From assembly GCF_022346995.1 (NCBI RefSeq), contig NZ_JAKRNM010000001.1:744001-808000 (forward strand): DNA of 64,000 nucleotides. The letters run 5' to 3'. Numbering within the stretch: position 1 is the stretch's first letter; each line of letters starts with the position of its first letter. The notes beneath the pieces were generated by a model. The model had not been told where the DNA came from. It worked only from the letters and a program-made list of their open reading frames with translations, and did no database searches. Positions 19,379 through 28,373 of this stretch are shown one piece after another. Source of the stretch: Paenibacillus sp. ACRRY (GTDB lineage: Bacteria > Bacillota > Bacilli > Paenibacillales > Paenibacillaceae). A program made the position numbers and the translations under genes.

Positions 19379-19405
19379 GGTAAGATTCCTTGTAGGAGTC
19401 TTACC
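19379..19405 (+). promoter_or_regulatory. Hairpin in the cydB-cydD intergenic leader
   Basis: GGTAAGATTCC at 19379-19389 pairs with GGAGTCTTACC at 19395-19405 (11 bp, one G-U, 5-nt loop) and ends only a few bases before the cydD ribosome site. No T-run follows. It could set the oxidase-to-exporter ratio by RNA processing, or act as a protein-binding operator. Confidence 0.5.
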
Positions 19406-19422
19406 TAGAGGAGGGGAGTTAT

Positions 19423-21237
19423 GTGAAAAAAGAAACAAGCTTGATCGCGCAGCAAATGTCTAGGCAACGAAAACGTCTCGTTTACCTCGTAGTTATTTCG
19501 CTTGCGCTGGGCGTAGCTATTATAAGTCAGGCCACATTGCTGGCCGAAACTGTCCAAATGATATTCGTGGAGAAAGTCTCCATTTCATCGGTTGCCGGGT
19601 TGCTCGGTGTATTGTTAGTCGTTATGGCTATACGCACACTATTATCTTATGGTAACGGCAGAATCGGATTAGTTATGGCTGCCACTGCCAAGACGAACAT
19701 GAGAGCAGACGTGTTGAAGCAATTGACCCAGAATTCTATGCCTTTAGCCCTTCGCGGACAAACCGGGGAAAAGGTGAGCCTTGCGCTGGATGCTGTCGAT
19801 GAGGCTGACAGTTATTTCAGTCAATACATGCCTCGTATGGTGGAAGTCGCAATGATTTCGATTCTGATTTTGATCGTTACGTTTTTCCAACATGCTAACT
19901 CTGGCTTTATCCTGTTGTTTACTGCTCCATTTATCCCCCTATTCATGATCCTGGTGGGGCTCAAAACGAAAAATAAATCCGAAGAAAAATATGCGCAACT
20001 GGCCGAGTTTTCGGGAACGTTTCTGGATTCGCTTCAAGGGCTGGTTACATTGAAAATATTTGGACGGGCTCGGCGTCAGCAGCAGGTCATTGAACGCAGC
20101 AGCCTAGGATATCGGGATGCAACCATGGGTATTTTGAGGGTTGCGTTTACGAATACGTTCATGCTGGAATCGATCGTCATGTTAAGTATTGGTATTGTTG
20201 CTCTAGAACTGGCTATTCAGTTGCTTGTTTTCAAAACGATGTCGTTCCACACAGCTTTTCTCGTATTACTGCTTGTCCCGGAGTTTTATAGTCTGTTGAA
20301 GAATATGGGAACGGCTTTTCACAGCGGGAGAACAAGTATGGGAGCGGTACGCAGGATTGAAAAGATGCTTGCGGAAACCTCAGCTAGTGAAATTACGCTG
20401 CATACAAATCCAGAAGGAAAATACTCTAGCGATGCTGACGAGCTGTTGGTACATCCAGAAGAACACTATGGCTCTCCTGCCGAACCAATTTCAATGCCAC
20501 TCTCCATAGAACTTAATAATGTCCGGTTTCAGTATGGATCGAGTTCATTCGAACTTCAAGCTGAACGAATTTCGGTTGGACCAGGAGAACACATTGCCAT
20601 TGTTGGAAAAAGCGGATCTGGTAAAACGACCTTGTTGAATCTCATTGCTGGTTTGTTAAAACCGACGTCGGGGCAAATCATGGTGAATGGAAAACCTCTC
20701 TCACAGCATGATGAGTCCGTATGGTTTGAACATGTTAGCTACATTACGCAGCATCCGTATATTTTTTCAGGCACCTTCGCCGAAAATATCGCGATTGCTG
20801 CTGGTCGTGACGTCACCAGGGCTGAAATCGAACAGGCCGCTGAGGAAGCAGGACTTGCGACGGTTGCCGCGCTATTGGAACATGGATTTGATACCTTCGT
20901 AGGTGAAGGGGGCCGCGGGCTGTCCGGTGGGGAAAAGCAACGTCTTGCCTTGGCACGAGCCTTTTTAAAGCGACCGGCCATTATATTGTTTGACGAGCCT
21001 ACGGTGGGACTTGATTTGCACACTGAACGCGTATTACAACGTTCTATTGCGATCTTAGCCAAGACGGCAACAATGATTACGGTGGCTCACCGTTTATATA
21101 CGATCCGACAGGCCGACAAGATTTTGTTTATGGATGATGGAGAGGTAGTAGCTTCAGGAAGCCATGACGAGCTATTGGAATGCTTGCCTCTGTATGCCGA
21201 AATGGTCAACGTTCAACGAAAGGAGGGGTCAGCATGA
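19423..21237 (+). CDS. cydD: ABC exporter CydD, thiol/heme exporter half for cytochrome bd assembly
   Basis: 604-aa half-transporter with six N-terminal membrane helices and a C-terminal nucleotide-binding domain: Walker A GKSGSGKTT (about residue 395), signature LSGGEKQR (about 500), Walker B IILFDEPT (about 520). CydDC exports cysteine/glutathione-type thiols and is needed for assembly of bd oxidase. Start is GTG 19423 after GAGGAGGGG; the ATG two bases earlier runs straight into TGA. Overlaps cydC by four bases. Confidence 0.9.
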   Translation: MKKETSLIAQQMSRQRKRLVYLVVISLALGVAIISQATLLAETVQMIFVEKVSISSVAGLLGVLLVVMAIRTLLSYGNGRIGLVMAATAKTNMRADVLKQLTQNSMPLALRGQTGEKVSLALDAVDEADSYFSQYMPRMVEVAMISILILIVTFFQHANSGFILLFTAPFIPLFMILVGLKTKNKSEEKYAQLAEFSGTFLDSLQGLVTLKIFGRARRQQQVIERSSLGYRDATMGILRVAFTNTFMLESIVMLSIGIVALELAIQLLVFKTMSFHTAFLVLLLVPEFYSLLKNMGTAFHSGRTSMGAVRRIEKMLAETSASEITLHTNPEGKYSSDADELLVHPEEHYGSPAEPISMPLSIELNNVRFQYGSSSFELQAERISVGPGEHIAIVGKSGSGKTTLLNLIAGLLKPTSGQIMVNGKPLSQHDESVWFEHVSYITQHPYIFSGTFAENIAIAAGRDVTRAEIEQAAEEAGLATVAALLEHGFDTFVGEGGRGLSGGEKQRLALARAFLKRPAIILFDEPTVGLDLHTERVLQRSIAILAKTATMITVAHRLYTIRQADKILFMDDGEVVASGSHDELLECLPLYAEMVNVQRKEGSA

Positions 21238-22961
21238 GCGAGTTAGCTATTTTGTCAAAAGCAATGATGGGAGAGCGGAAGGATATCATCTTCTCGATTT
21301 TGGGTGGATTTATTGCCGGTATAGCCGGTGTGGCCCTCTTTTCCGCGAGTGGATATATGATTTCGCAAACGGTATTTGCCCCACCGCTATATACCTTAAT
21401 TGTGCTCACATCACTGGTCAAATTGCTTGGATTCCTTCGAGCGGCTAGTCGTTACGGAGAACGCTTGTACTCTCACCGAGCGACGTTTTCTATGCTTAGC
21501 CGTTTACGCACCTCTTTTTTTGCCAAGCTGGTTCCGTTAACGCCTGGGATATTAAACAAAAATAGAAGCGGGGATCTGCTTGCGCGTATCGTTGGGGATG
21601 TGGAAAGCTTACAACATTATTTTTTGCGTGTCGCTTATCCGCCTATCATCGTTGTCATGGTCTTTTTGGCCACTATACTGTTTACTGCTTCCTTTTCGTT
21701 TTGGATCGCGTGCTTGTTTGTTCTCGGGATGTTGGGAACCGCCTTGGTTGTACCAGGTATTGTACTGCTTGGACAACGGAAAATGCATGGGCGTGTTCGC
21801 GAGCAGCGAGCGCTGCTGTCCACGGAAGTAACAGAGGTGTTATATGGTTTCCGGGATTTAAAAGTTTATGGGCAATTGGCCAAGCGGGAGCAGCAGCTTC
21901 AGCAGACTTCCGCTGTGTTGGCGAGCGAACAGCAACGAGCAGCCGGACATTTGTTGCGCGGACAATCCCTACATGCATTTGTTACGTTTCTTATTTCCTG
22001 GGGTGTGCTGGTCCTTGGAGCCTATTTGATTATGGACGGGGCTCTTGCTGGGGTATTTCTGGCTATGCTGGTGATGGCCTCGTTAACCGTCTTTGAAGAA
22101 GCAGCGGCGATGGCCACACTACCTGCGTATAAGCAAGATAGTGAGCATGCAGCTAAACGATTGGCGGAAACAGTACCGCCTTCTGCTGTGCAGTCATTGC
22201 GCTCAAGCTCTACATTGTCTAATGATTATCCTGTTTCCGTGGAGCTATCTGATGTGACGTTTCAATTTGAAGGGGAATGGAGGCCAGCACTCAAGGACAT
22301 CTCCCTGAACATTCCACCGGGTTCCAAAACAGCGATTGTTGGACCAAGCGGTTCTGGTAAATCGACTCTGCTCGAATTACTGCTCAAACTGCGTGCACCA
22401 ACGGCTGGCGATGTGCGGTTAAACGGTGTTTCGGTCAAAGACCTGGATGAGGAGAGCGTTTGGGAAACGGCAAATGTAGTGTTGCAGCAAAGCCATTTTT
22501 TCCGGGGAACGGTCCGGGATAATCTGTTGGTCGATGGAGAAGAACATGCTGACGATACGTTATTAGACATTCTCACTAGAGTGCAGTTACCGATGATGAC
22601 GTTAACGGATAAAGTGTTTGAAAAAGGAGAGAACTTATCGGACGGCGAGAAGCAGCGTTTGGCTATGGCGCGGGCCATGCTGCGCAAAGGGCGGTTATGG
22701 TTATTGGACGAACCGACGTCTTCGCTGGACTACGTGACAGAACAACGCGTCATGAAGCATCTGTACGAACAAGCGGATGGAGGTACACTTCTACTGATTT
22801 GTCATCGGCTTATCGGTTTGGAAGGAATGGACCGGATTGTGGTCATTGAGCAAGGTAGTATTGTGGAAATGGGTTCATATACGGAGTTGATGAAGAAGAA
22901 AGGATATTTTTATGAAATGAAGCAAATTGAGCTGCAAATGATTGGAGAAGCTGCAGGGTAA
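21234..22961 (+). CDS. cydC: ABC exporter CydC, partner of CydD
   Basis: 575-aa half-transporter with N-terminal transmembrane domain and C-terminal ATPase: Walker A GPSGSGKST (about residue 369), signature LSDGEKQR (Gly-to-Asp variant of LSGGQ), Walker B LWLLDEPTSSLD. ATG 21234 overlaps the cydD stop as ATGA and follows AAAGGAGGGG; an upstream TTG at 21180 is in frame but lies deep in cydD. The asymmetric signature motif is compatible with a heterodimeric exporter. Confidence 0.9.
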   Translation: MSELAILSKAMMGERKDIIFSILGGFIAGIAGVALFSASGYMISQTVFAPPLYTLIVLTSLVKLLGFLRAASRYGERLYSHRATFSMLSRLRTSFFAKLVPLTPGILNKNRSGDLLARIVGDVESLQHYFLRVAYPPIIVVMVFLATILFTASFSFWIACLFVLGMLGTALVVPGIVLLGQRKMHGRVREQRALLSTEVTEVLYGFRDLKVYGQLAKREQQLQQTSAVLASEQQRAAGHLLRGQSLHAFVTFLISWGVLVLGAYLIMDGALAGVFLAMLVMASLTVFEEAAAMATLPAYKQDSEHAAKRLAETVPPSAVQSLRSSSTLSNDYPVSVELSDVTFQFEGEWRPALKDISLNIPPGSKTAIVGPSGSGKSTLLELLLKLRAPTAGDVRLNGVSVKDLDEESVWETANVVLQQSHFFRGTVRDNLLVDGEEHADDTLLDILTRVQLPMMTLTDKVFEKGENLSDGEKQRLAMARAMLRKGRLWLLDEPTSSLDYVTEQRVMKHLYEQADGGTLLLICHRLIGLEGMDRIVVIEQGSIVEMGSYTELMKKKGYFYEMKQIELQMIGEAAG

Positions 22962-22986
22962 CAAATCTGAATGGAGGTGGTGAGAC

Positions 22987-23718
22987 ATGGTCTTTAGGCA
23001 TAAAAGAATTTTGCTGGTAGATGACGAAACACGAATCCGAATGCTGCTGAAAAAATATTTGGAAAATGAGGGCTTCATTGTAGAAGAGGCCGACAGTGGC
23101 GGACAAGCCATTCGAAATTGCTACTTGACCGATGGGGAATACGATCTCATGGTGCTGGATTGGTTATTGCCCGATATGAGTGGTATTGAGATCTGCAAAT
23201 ACGTGAAACACAATCACCTGGGTATTCCAATTATGATGCTATCTGGGCGCTCGGAAGAAAAGGACCGAATCGAAGGTTTTAAGGCAGGGGCTGATGATTA
23301 CGTGGTCAAACCCTTCAGTCCGAGGGAAGTCGTATTACGTATCCGAAGTATTATGGCTCGCACCCAAGGGACGTATATTTTCGATTTCAATTCGTCCTCA
23401 AGCAACGAAATTCTGATTGCCGAGATTGTGATTCAGCCTTTAGCCAGGCGTGTTCTTGTACAACGCAACGAAGTCCACCTGACGCCAAAAGAATACGATC
23501 TGCTCTATTTTCTAGTTACGCATCAGGAAAAGGCTTTTTCACGTGAGGAATTGCTAAGGGAAGTATGGAAGTCAACCCATCACAAGATTTACGATCATCG
23601 AACGGTGGATACCCATATCAAACGATTAAGGGAGAAGCTGTCCTTCTTTGATTATCCGAAGGGCAGTGAATTCATTCAGACCTTATGGGGATACGGCTAC
23701 ATGTTTCGTACATTATAA
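22987..23718 (+). CDS. OmpR/PhoB-family response regulator (ResD-like)
   Basis: 243-aa DNA-binding response regulator. Receiver domain (about 6-120) with acidic pair DD near 12, phospho-acceptor Asp58 (MVLDWLLPD) and Lys108 (DDYVVKPFS); C-terminal winged helix (about 145-243, ending TLWGYGYMF). It starts 25 bp after cydC with its own GGAGGTGG site, so it is likely in the cyd transcript. No histidine kinase is adjacent. A role in oxygen or redox control of the cyd operon is inferred from position only. Confidence 0.9.
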   Translation: MVFRHKRILLVDDETRIRMLLKKYLENEGFIVEEADSGGQAIRNCYLTDGEYDLMVLDWLLPDMSGIEICKYVKHNHLGIPIMMLSGRSEEKDRIEGFKAGADDYVVKPFSPREVVLRIRSIMARTQGTYIFDFNSSSSNEILIAEIVIQPLARRVLVQRNEVHLTPKEYDLLYFLVTHQEKAFSREELLREVWKSTHHKIYDHRTVDTHIKRLREKLSFFDYPKGSEFIQTLWGYGYMFRTL

Positions 23719-23786
23719 GGTGGAAGCGGCTAGGCTGGCTTGAAAAAACTAAAACCTGTCTGAATTCAACAGGTAGTCAATAGATG

Positions 23787-23824
23787 TCCCCACAATGATT
23801 CAATACGTCATTGTGGGGATTTTC
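23787..23824 (+). terminator. Terminator after the cyd/response regulator operon
   Basis: Twelve-base-pair perfect stem TCCCCACAATGA / TCATTGTGGGGA (23787-23798 with 23808-23819) followed by TTTTCG. Confidence 0.85.
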
Positions 23825-24118
23825 GTTCAAGAATACTGAAGGCGAGTTTATCGGTTTAAGAATGAGGCTCATGAATTGTTTACATTTAAGCAATATGGTC
23901 TCCTTGTCGAGGGACAAAAACTAGTACCGATTGCCGAGAAATCATGTTCCTATTTCGATTAGAATGGTGAAGTTATAAAAAAGAACCGAACTTAATCCGA
24001 TTTTTAGTCGAATTTAAGGTCGGTTTGTTCGTTTAGCGAAGGGACACTACTAATAATGTAATAAGATAACTCAGTATTTCAAGGCGAGACATTCGTTTTA
24101 ACAAATTCTTTGCTTATC
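23825..24118. other. Intergenic region with hairpin and repeat-like sequence
   Basis: No gene seen. 23901-23975 contains GTCGAGGGACAAAAACTAGT, GCCGAGAAATCATG and CTATTTCGATTAGAATGG, elements shared with 40400-40540 (repeat family R2, copy B, diverged). A stem AACCGAACTTAA / TTAAGGTCGGTT (23984-23995 with 24014-24025, one mismatch) is followed by TTGTTCG and could be a terminator. Confidence 0.4.
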
Positions 24119-24589
24119 CTAACTGTCAATTATGCTCTTGATATTTTTAATTGTTGCAAAGTGCATTGCTTCATGGTAAATCAGAAAACCCAGAAATTCT
24201 TCTACTTTTGTAAAGATAAGTCCTGTAGAAGACTTGTAATGAGGATTGATTTCTTCTTTCAATTTGTTTGAAAGTACCGATTCAACCCTCTCAATTTGTT
24301 CAGTTAACAAATCGATTATTTGAGACAACGTTGGGGGCTCTATATTCCAGTCAGACGGTTTAGTTCCTGGATCAAACAACTTGCTAAAATTAGCAGGATA
24401 TGTGGTTTCTTCCCCAGTAAGTTGGAATGCGAACTTCTCATGAATAACATACATGTGACCTAGATTCCATTTTATATTGTTTTTCAAACCTGGCGGAATG
24501 ATTTCCGAGGCAGAATCATTTATATTCCTCACATATTCAACTGCCTGACGGCGAACAAAACCCAATTGATCTGCGACAACATTGCTCAT
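24119..24589 (-). CDS. DinB-superfamily protein
   Basis: 156-aa four-helix-bundle protein of the DinB/YfiT-like superfamily, whose members bind a divalent metal through three His residues. Candidate ligands are His in WNLGHMYVIHEKF (helix 2) and the HEAMH segment (YHEAMHFATI) near the C-terminus. Some relatives are bacillithiol- or thiol-dependent transferases, but no substrate can be assigned here. Start ATG (complement, 24587-24589) has GGGAGG 8 bp upstream. It lies on the same strand after the TetR pair, 101 bp away, and could be a separate unit. Confidence 0.85.
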   Translation of the reverse strand: MSNVVADQLGFVRRQAVEYVRNINDSASEIIPPGLKNNIKWNLGHMYVIHEKFAFQLTGEETTYPANFSKLFDPGTKPSDWNIEPPTLSQIIDLLTEQIERVESVLSNKLKEEINPHYKSSTGLIFTKVEEFLGFLIYHEAMHFATIKNIKSIIDS

Positions 24590-24690
24590 GATATTGACCT
24601 CCCATAAAGTTGCTAATGAAATCGTAAGGAAAAATCACTTGTTTTTTTGAGTGAAGAAATTCCGCTAGTTTTACTAAAAATACTTTTGTG

Positions 24691-25272
24691 TCAGTGACCA
24701 GTGTTGCTTTTAGAAACATAAGTTGAGACTCGTTGAGACAGATTTGCCAACGTACGTTCAAAAAAGGATTCATCATGAAGTGCTCTACTCAGAATTAATC
24801 CCCCTTGAATACTTGCGATGGTTTCCTCTGAAATTTGGTCGGCTGTCTCTTTAGAGATACCTGTTTGAACTAATGCCGCGCTTAAGGCTTCAATCCATCG
24901 TATAAAATACTGCCGAATAACTGCAGCGAATCGATCTCTTGTTTCGTCCAATGCGAATGCACCAATAAGGCATATACGCTGACCCGATTGAAAATAAGAA
25001 TCGACCTCTTGCCACATACGATCAATGGCTGCCCGCGGTTCATTCTGTTCGAGCGGTTCAAAAATGTTCTTGATAAACCATTGATCAATATGAGCAAGAA
25101 TTTCAGCAGCCATCTCATCTTTTCCACCCGGAAAGAAATAATATAAGCTTCCTTTAGATAGACGCGTCCGGGCAGTAATTTTACTTAAAGATGCCCCCTC
25201 ATAACCTAATTCACGAAATACCTCGGTAATGAGAGGGATGACATCAGATTTTTCAAAAACAGTGCGAGTCAT
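24691..25272 (-). CDS. TetR/AcrR-family transcriptional repressor
   Basis: 193 aa; N-terminal HTH (about residues 10-55: [27 protein letters not shown]) of the LmrA/YxaF subtype, C-terminal helical ligand-binding domain. Its ATG overlaps the stop of the upstream NTF2-like gene by four bases, so the two are co-transcribed. The perfect 20-bp palindrome in front of the pair is the likely autoregulatory operator. Ligand unknown. Confidence 0.9.
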   Translation of the reverse strand: MTRTVFEKSDVIPLITEVFRELGYEGASLSKITARTRLSKGSLYYFFPGGKDEMAAEILAHIDQWFIKNIFEPLEQNEPRAAIDRMWQEVDSYFQSGQRICLIGAFALDETRDRFAAVIRQYFIRWIEALSAALVQTGISKETADQISEETIASIQGGLILSRALHDESFFERTLANLSQRVSTYVSKSNTGH

Positions 25273-25730
25273 AGGTTTAACTCACTTAGGCTTGGGTGTT
25301 CAGCGGGGCGCGTACCGAGAGGCCAATGAAATTTTCGTTCCTCTTCCTTAATCGGCATGTCATTAATCGAAGCAAATCTGCGCTTCATCAAGCCGTCGTC
25401 AGCGAATTCCCAATTCTCGTTTCCATACGATCTGAACCAATTGCCACTATCATCATGCCATTCATATGCGAATCGAACGGCAATACGGTTATCCGTAAAT
25501 GACCAAAGCTCCTTGATCAGGCGGTAGTCCAGTTCTTTGGCCCATTTTCTAGTTAGTAAAGAGACAATTTCTTGGCGGCCTGTTATAAATTCGCTCCGAT
25601 TTCTCCAGTAACAATCCTCAGTATACACAAGTGAGACGCGCTGAGGGTCGCGGCTATTCCAGCTGTCTTCGGCCACACGCGTTTTTTGGATTGCTGTCTC
25701 ACGAGTGAATGGGGGAGTTAAATTATTCAT
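25269..25730 (-). CDS. NTF2-like protein of the DUF1348 family
   Basis: 153-aa small alpha+beta-barrel protein. The sequence matches the DUF1348 pattern: [37 protein letters not shown], and the conserved end [22 protein letters not shown]. The family has no established reaction. Co-transcribed with, and probably repressed by, the TetR protein encoded downstream. ATG (complement) follows a GCGAGGAAA site. Confidence 0.88.
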   Translation of the reverse strand: MNNLTPPFTRETAIQKTRVAEDSWNSRDPQRVSLVYTEDCYWRNRSEFITGRQEIVSLLTRKWAKELDYRLIKELWSFTDNRIAVRFAYEWHDDSGNWFRSYGNENWEFADDGLMKRRFASINDMPIKEEERKFHWPLGTRPAEHPSLSELNL

Positions 25731-25764
25731 TACATTTTCCTCGCTTTCTATACCGTTTGCATCA

Positions 25765-25784
25765 GTATAAACCGATCGGTTTAT
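25765..25784. promoter_or_regulatory. TetR operator, perfect 20-bp palindrome
   Basis: TATAAACCGATCGGTTTATA, perfectly self-complementary, 35 bp before the start of the DUF1348-TetR operon. ACCGATCGGT-type cores are typical for this TetR subfamily. Confidence 0.85.
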
Positions 25785-25934
25785 AAATGCAAGTTAATAT
25801 ACCGAATCCTGTGTAATTGGGAACTCAGAATGCTGAGTGATCCAACTATTCCAGTTTTTTATATGTTACAAGCTCCACTACTTTTACCTTTTAATGTCCA
25901 CTAAGGGAAAGCTTATGACAACAAAGGGCAGCAA

Positions 25935-26864
25935 TCACTGAATAAAGCTATTGCCGTTGGATTTCCCCCTTAAAAATTTTCTGTATGCTAGGGGACTGAG
26001 CTTCATTTTTTTCTTGAATGATTCGATAAAATAACTTTGACTACTGAATCCTACTGATTCAGCGATCTCAGAGATGGCAAGATCTGTACATTCTAAAAGT
26101 TCAACAGCTTTTGAAACCCGAAATTCCATCAGATAATCGGATATGTTTATGTGCATCATTTTCTTGAAATAGCGACAGCATTCTCCTCGGCTCACATTAC
26201 AATGTGTGGCCATATCCGTTAAGGAAAACTTCGAAGTGTAGTTCTTATGCAGGTATTCGATCATTTCCAGAATTCGAGCATTATGATATTTACGACTGCC
26301 TTCTTCTTCCTTGGACAATAGATTGTTCCATAGAATAATCCATACATCTTGAACGATCCGCTGTACATTTAATTGGAAAGCAGGGTTATTCTCAGACTCA
26401 TGGTCATAGACCCACTTCATTTGCTCAAATATGGGGTGTGTCCATTTATCTTGCATGTTGAACTTATAAAAGGTTCCTTTCTTACTTAAGGCTGGCAAAT
26501 AAAAGGCATGCTCAAAGAAACTACCCTTAAACCCAGTCAATAAGGCAGGTTCAAATATAAACGTGAAATATTTGACGACTTTAGCACCTTTGTTTGGCTT
26601 TAATGTGTGTAGTCGCTCAGGCAAGATTAAGAATCCATCCCCAACTTCCATCGTTTCTTCATGTTCAAGAACTTTCACATGAATACTCCCCTCTAAAACA
26701 ATAGAAATTTCCACTGCCGTTTGTTTATGCCAGTTAACGAATCCACCCACATAATCACTTAAATCATCTCGGGAAAGTAAGAAGGGGAACGTTGGATTGA
26801 GTTTAATTGTGCTGTTTAGATCCTGATCAACAGGAATAATTAAATTTTTGATGAGGTTCACCAC
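25935..26864 (-). CDS. AraC-family transcriptional regulator with cupin sensor domain
   Basis: 309 aa. N-terminal AraC-type cupin (about 30-130, with GSIHVKVLEHEETMEVGDGFLILPERLHTLKP), C-terminal double HTH (about 205-300: FSLTDMATHCNVSRGECCRYFKKMMH... and ISEIAESVGFSSQSYFIESFKKKMKLSPLAYRKF). GTG start at 26864; ribosome site is weak, so the start may be a few codons off. Divergent from a MATE exporter gene with about 155 bp between, which suggests it controls that gene. Effector unknown. Confidence 0.88.
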   Translation of the reverse strand: MVNLIKNLIIPVDQDLNSTIKLNPTFPFLLSRDDLSDYVGGFVNWHKQTAVEISIVLEGSIHVKVLEHEETMEVGDGFLILPERLHTLKPNKGAKVVKYFTFIFEPALLTGFKGSFFEHAFYLPALSKKGTFYKFNMQDKWTHPIFEQMKWVYDHESENNPAFQLNVQRIVQDVWIILWNNLLSKEEEGSRKYHNARILEMIEYLHKNYTSKFSLTDMATHCNVSRGECCRYFKKMMHINISDYLMEFRVSKAVELLECTDLAISEIAESVGFSSQSYFIESFKKKMKLSPLAYRKFLRGKSNGNSFIQ

Positions 26865-27019
26865 ATTCCGTTAACATTCTGTTAATAAAGTGATATTTTC
26901 AATCAATAATTATATATAAAGCGCTAACAAGTATCAATAAAATTGAATTTACGTGAGGGTTTAAGAATTTTCAGAGGGAGGATTATTTATTAGGCAAGAA
27001 AATTGAAAGGGAGTTTCGC

Positions 27020-28372
27020 ATGGATCGAAGTCAGACAGAAAAATTAACAAAGGACCCCATATCAAAGCTATTGCTAAGCTTTTGCTCTCAAACCACTCTG
27101 TCGGTTATGCTGTATAGCTTCCAATCGCTAATCAATACCTATTTCGTTGCAGTAGGCGTTGGTGCATATGCGGCAGGCGCGGTTGCACTATCTACGCCCA
27201 TCATGTTAATTATCGGTTCTTTTGCAAGCACGGTTGGGGCAGGTGGTGCTTCCATCATATCCCGAGCTTTAGGCAAGAATGATCCAGAAAAAGCAGCCTC
27301 AACGGTTGGTAATACTTTGTTATTCTTCTGGATGATCTCGTCCATATTCTCGGTCCTGGGCTTGCTGTTGCTGAATCCGTTGTTAGAGCTTCTAGCGGTA
27401 GATGATGTCTTGATGCCTTATGCTAAAGGATATACACAAATCATACTGATTGGAGCTATAACAGCAACCGGTTTTTCCTCACTTATTCGGGCAGAAGGAA
27501 ACATTCGATTTTCGATCATTCAATGGACGGTTTCTGCAATTGTGAACCTGATTCTAGACCCTTTGTTTATCTTCTACTTTGATATGGGAGTCGAAGGGGC
27601 TGCGATAGCTACTGTAATTTCTCAAATGGTTTCCATGGGTTTATGTATGTATTACTATTTCTTATCCAAAAGGCATGTATTTTCGATACAACGACGTCAT
27701 TTTCAAGTGAAGCCACGACTCATGGGAGAGATTCTTAGTATTGGTTCTCCCGCATTACTATCTCAAATATGTAACAGTATTTTTTTAATTGCATTTAATC
27801 ACAGACTTGGAGCTTTTGGTGGTCCAGAGGCAATCAGTGCTTTTGGTATCGTTAGCCGGTTGAGATCTTTTTTGTATATGCCTATTAGCGGAATTGTACA
27901 GGGCTTGCAACCGATCATTGGTTTTAATTATGCGGCTGGATTACACAAAAGGATGAGAGAAGCAACACATTTGTCCCTATTAGCTGGAGTGCTATATGGT
28001 CTGTTTATTATGCTTGTTTGTCTCCTTATACCCAAAGAATTGATTCGTATTTTTATTCATGAAGAACCCATTGTTTCAATCGGTATAACAGCTTTACAAT
28101 TCATCGCTCTATCGTTTCCTTTCATGGGAGCTCTGACCATTACGGCTGCCTATTTTCAATCTACAGGAAAAGCTTTGTTTGCATTTGTTGTTCCAGTGAT
28201 GAGTATCGTACTGATTGCGCTACCTACATTATATATTTTGTCTTGGTTATTCGAACTACAGGGCTTATGGTTTACCTACTTGGTTTCGGACGGAATTACG
28301 TTCTTCATGGCAATCATCTTGTTGCAGCTAATCCTGAAACGTCAGAATGGAAACACAAAGGAGAGAATATAG
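27020..28372 (+). CDS. MATE-family multidrug/cation exporter
   Basis: 450-aa integral membrane transporter with about 12 helices in two homologous halves (first half starts DPISKLLLSFCSQTTLSVMLYSF; second near PRLMGEILSIGSPALLSQ). MATE proteins export cationic or aromatic compounds using Na+ or H+. AAAGGGAG precedes ATG 27020. The next gene, a phosphotransferase-fold protein, begins one base after the stop with its own AAGGAGAG site, so they form an operon of possible export plus modification. Confidence 0.9.
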   Translation: MDRSQTEKLTKDPISKLLLSFCSQTTLSVMLYSFQSLINTYFVAVGVGAYAAGAVALSTPIMLIIGSFASTVGAGGASIISRALGKNDPEKAASTVGNTLLFFWMISSIFSVLGLLLLNPLLELLAVDDVLMPYAKGYTQIILIGAITATGFSSLIRAEGNIRFSIIQWTVSAIVNLILDPLFIFYFDMGVEGAAIATVISQMVSMGLCMYYYFLSKRHVFSIQRRHFQVKPRLMGEILSIGSPALLSQICNSIFLIAFNHRLGAFGGPEAISAFGIVSRLRSFLYMPISGIVQGLQPIIGFNYAAGLHKRMREATHLSLLAGVLYGLFIMLVCLLIPKELIRIFIHEEPIVSIGITALQFIALSFPFMGALTITAAYFQSTGKALFAFVVPVMSIVLIALPTLYILSWLFELQGLWFTYLVSDGITFFMAIILLQLILKRQNGNTKERI

Positions 28373-28373
28373 C

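Noticed and set aside
26918..26934. cre-like AAAGCGCTAACA before the MATE gene
   Set aside because: Lacks the initial TG of the consensus and there is no carbohydrate gene nearby.
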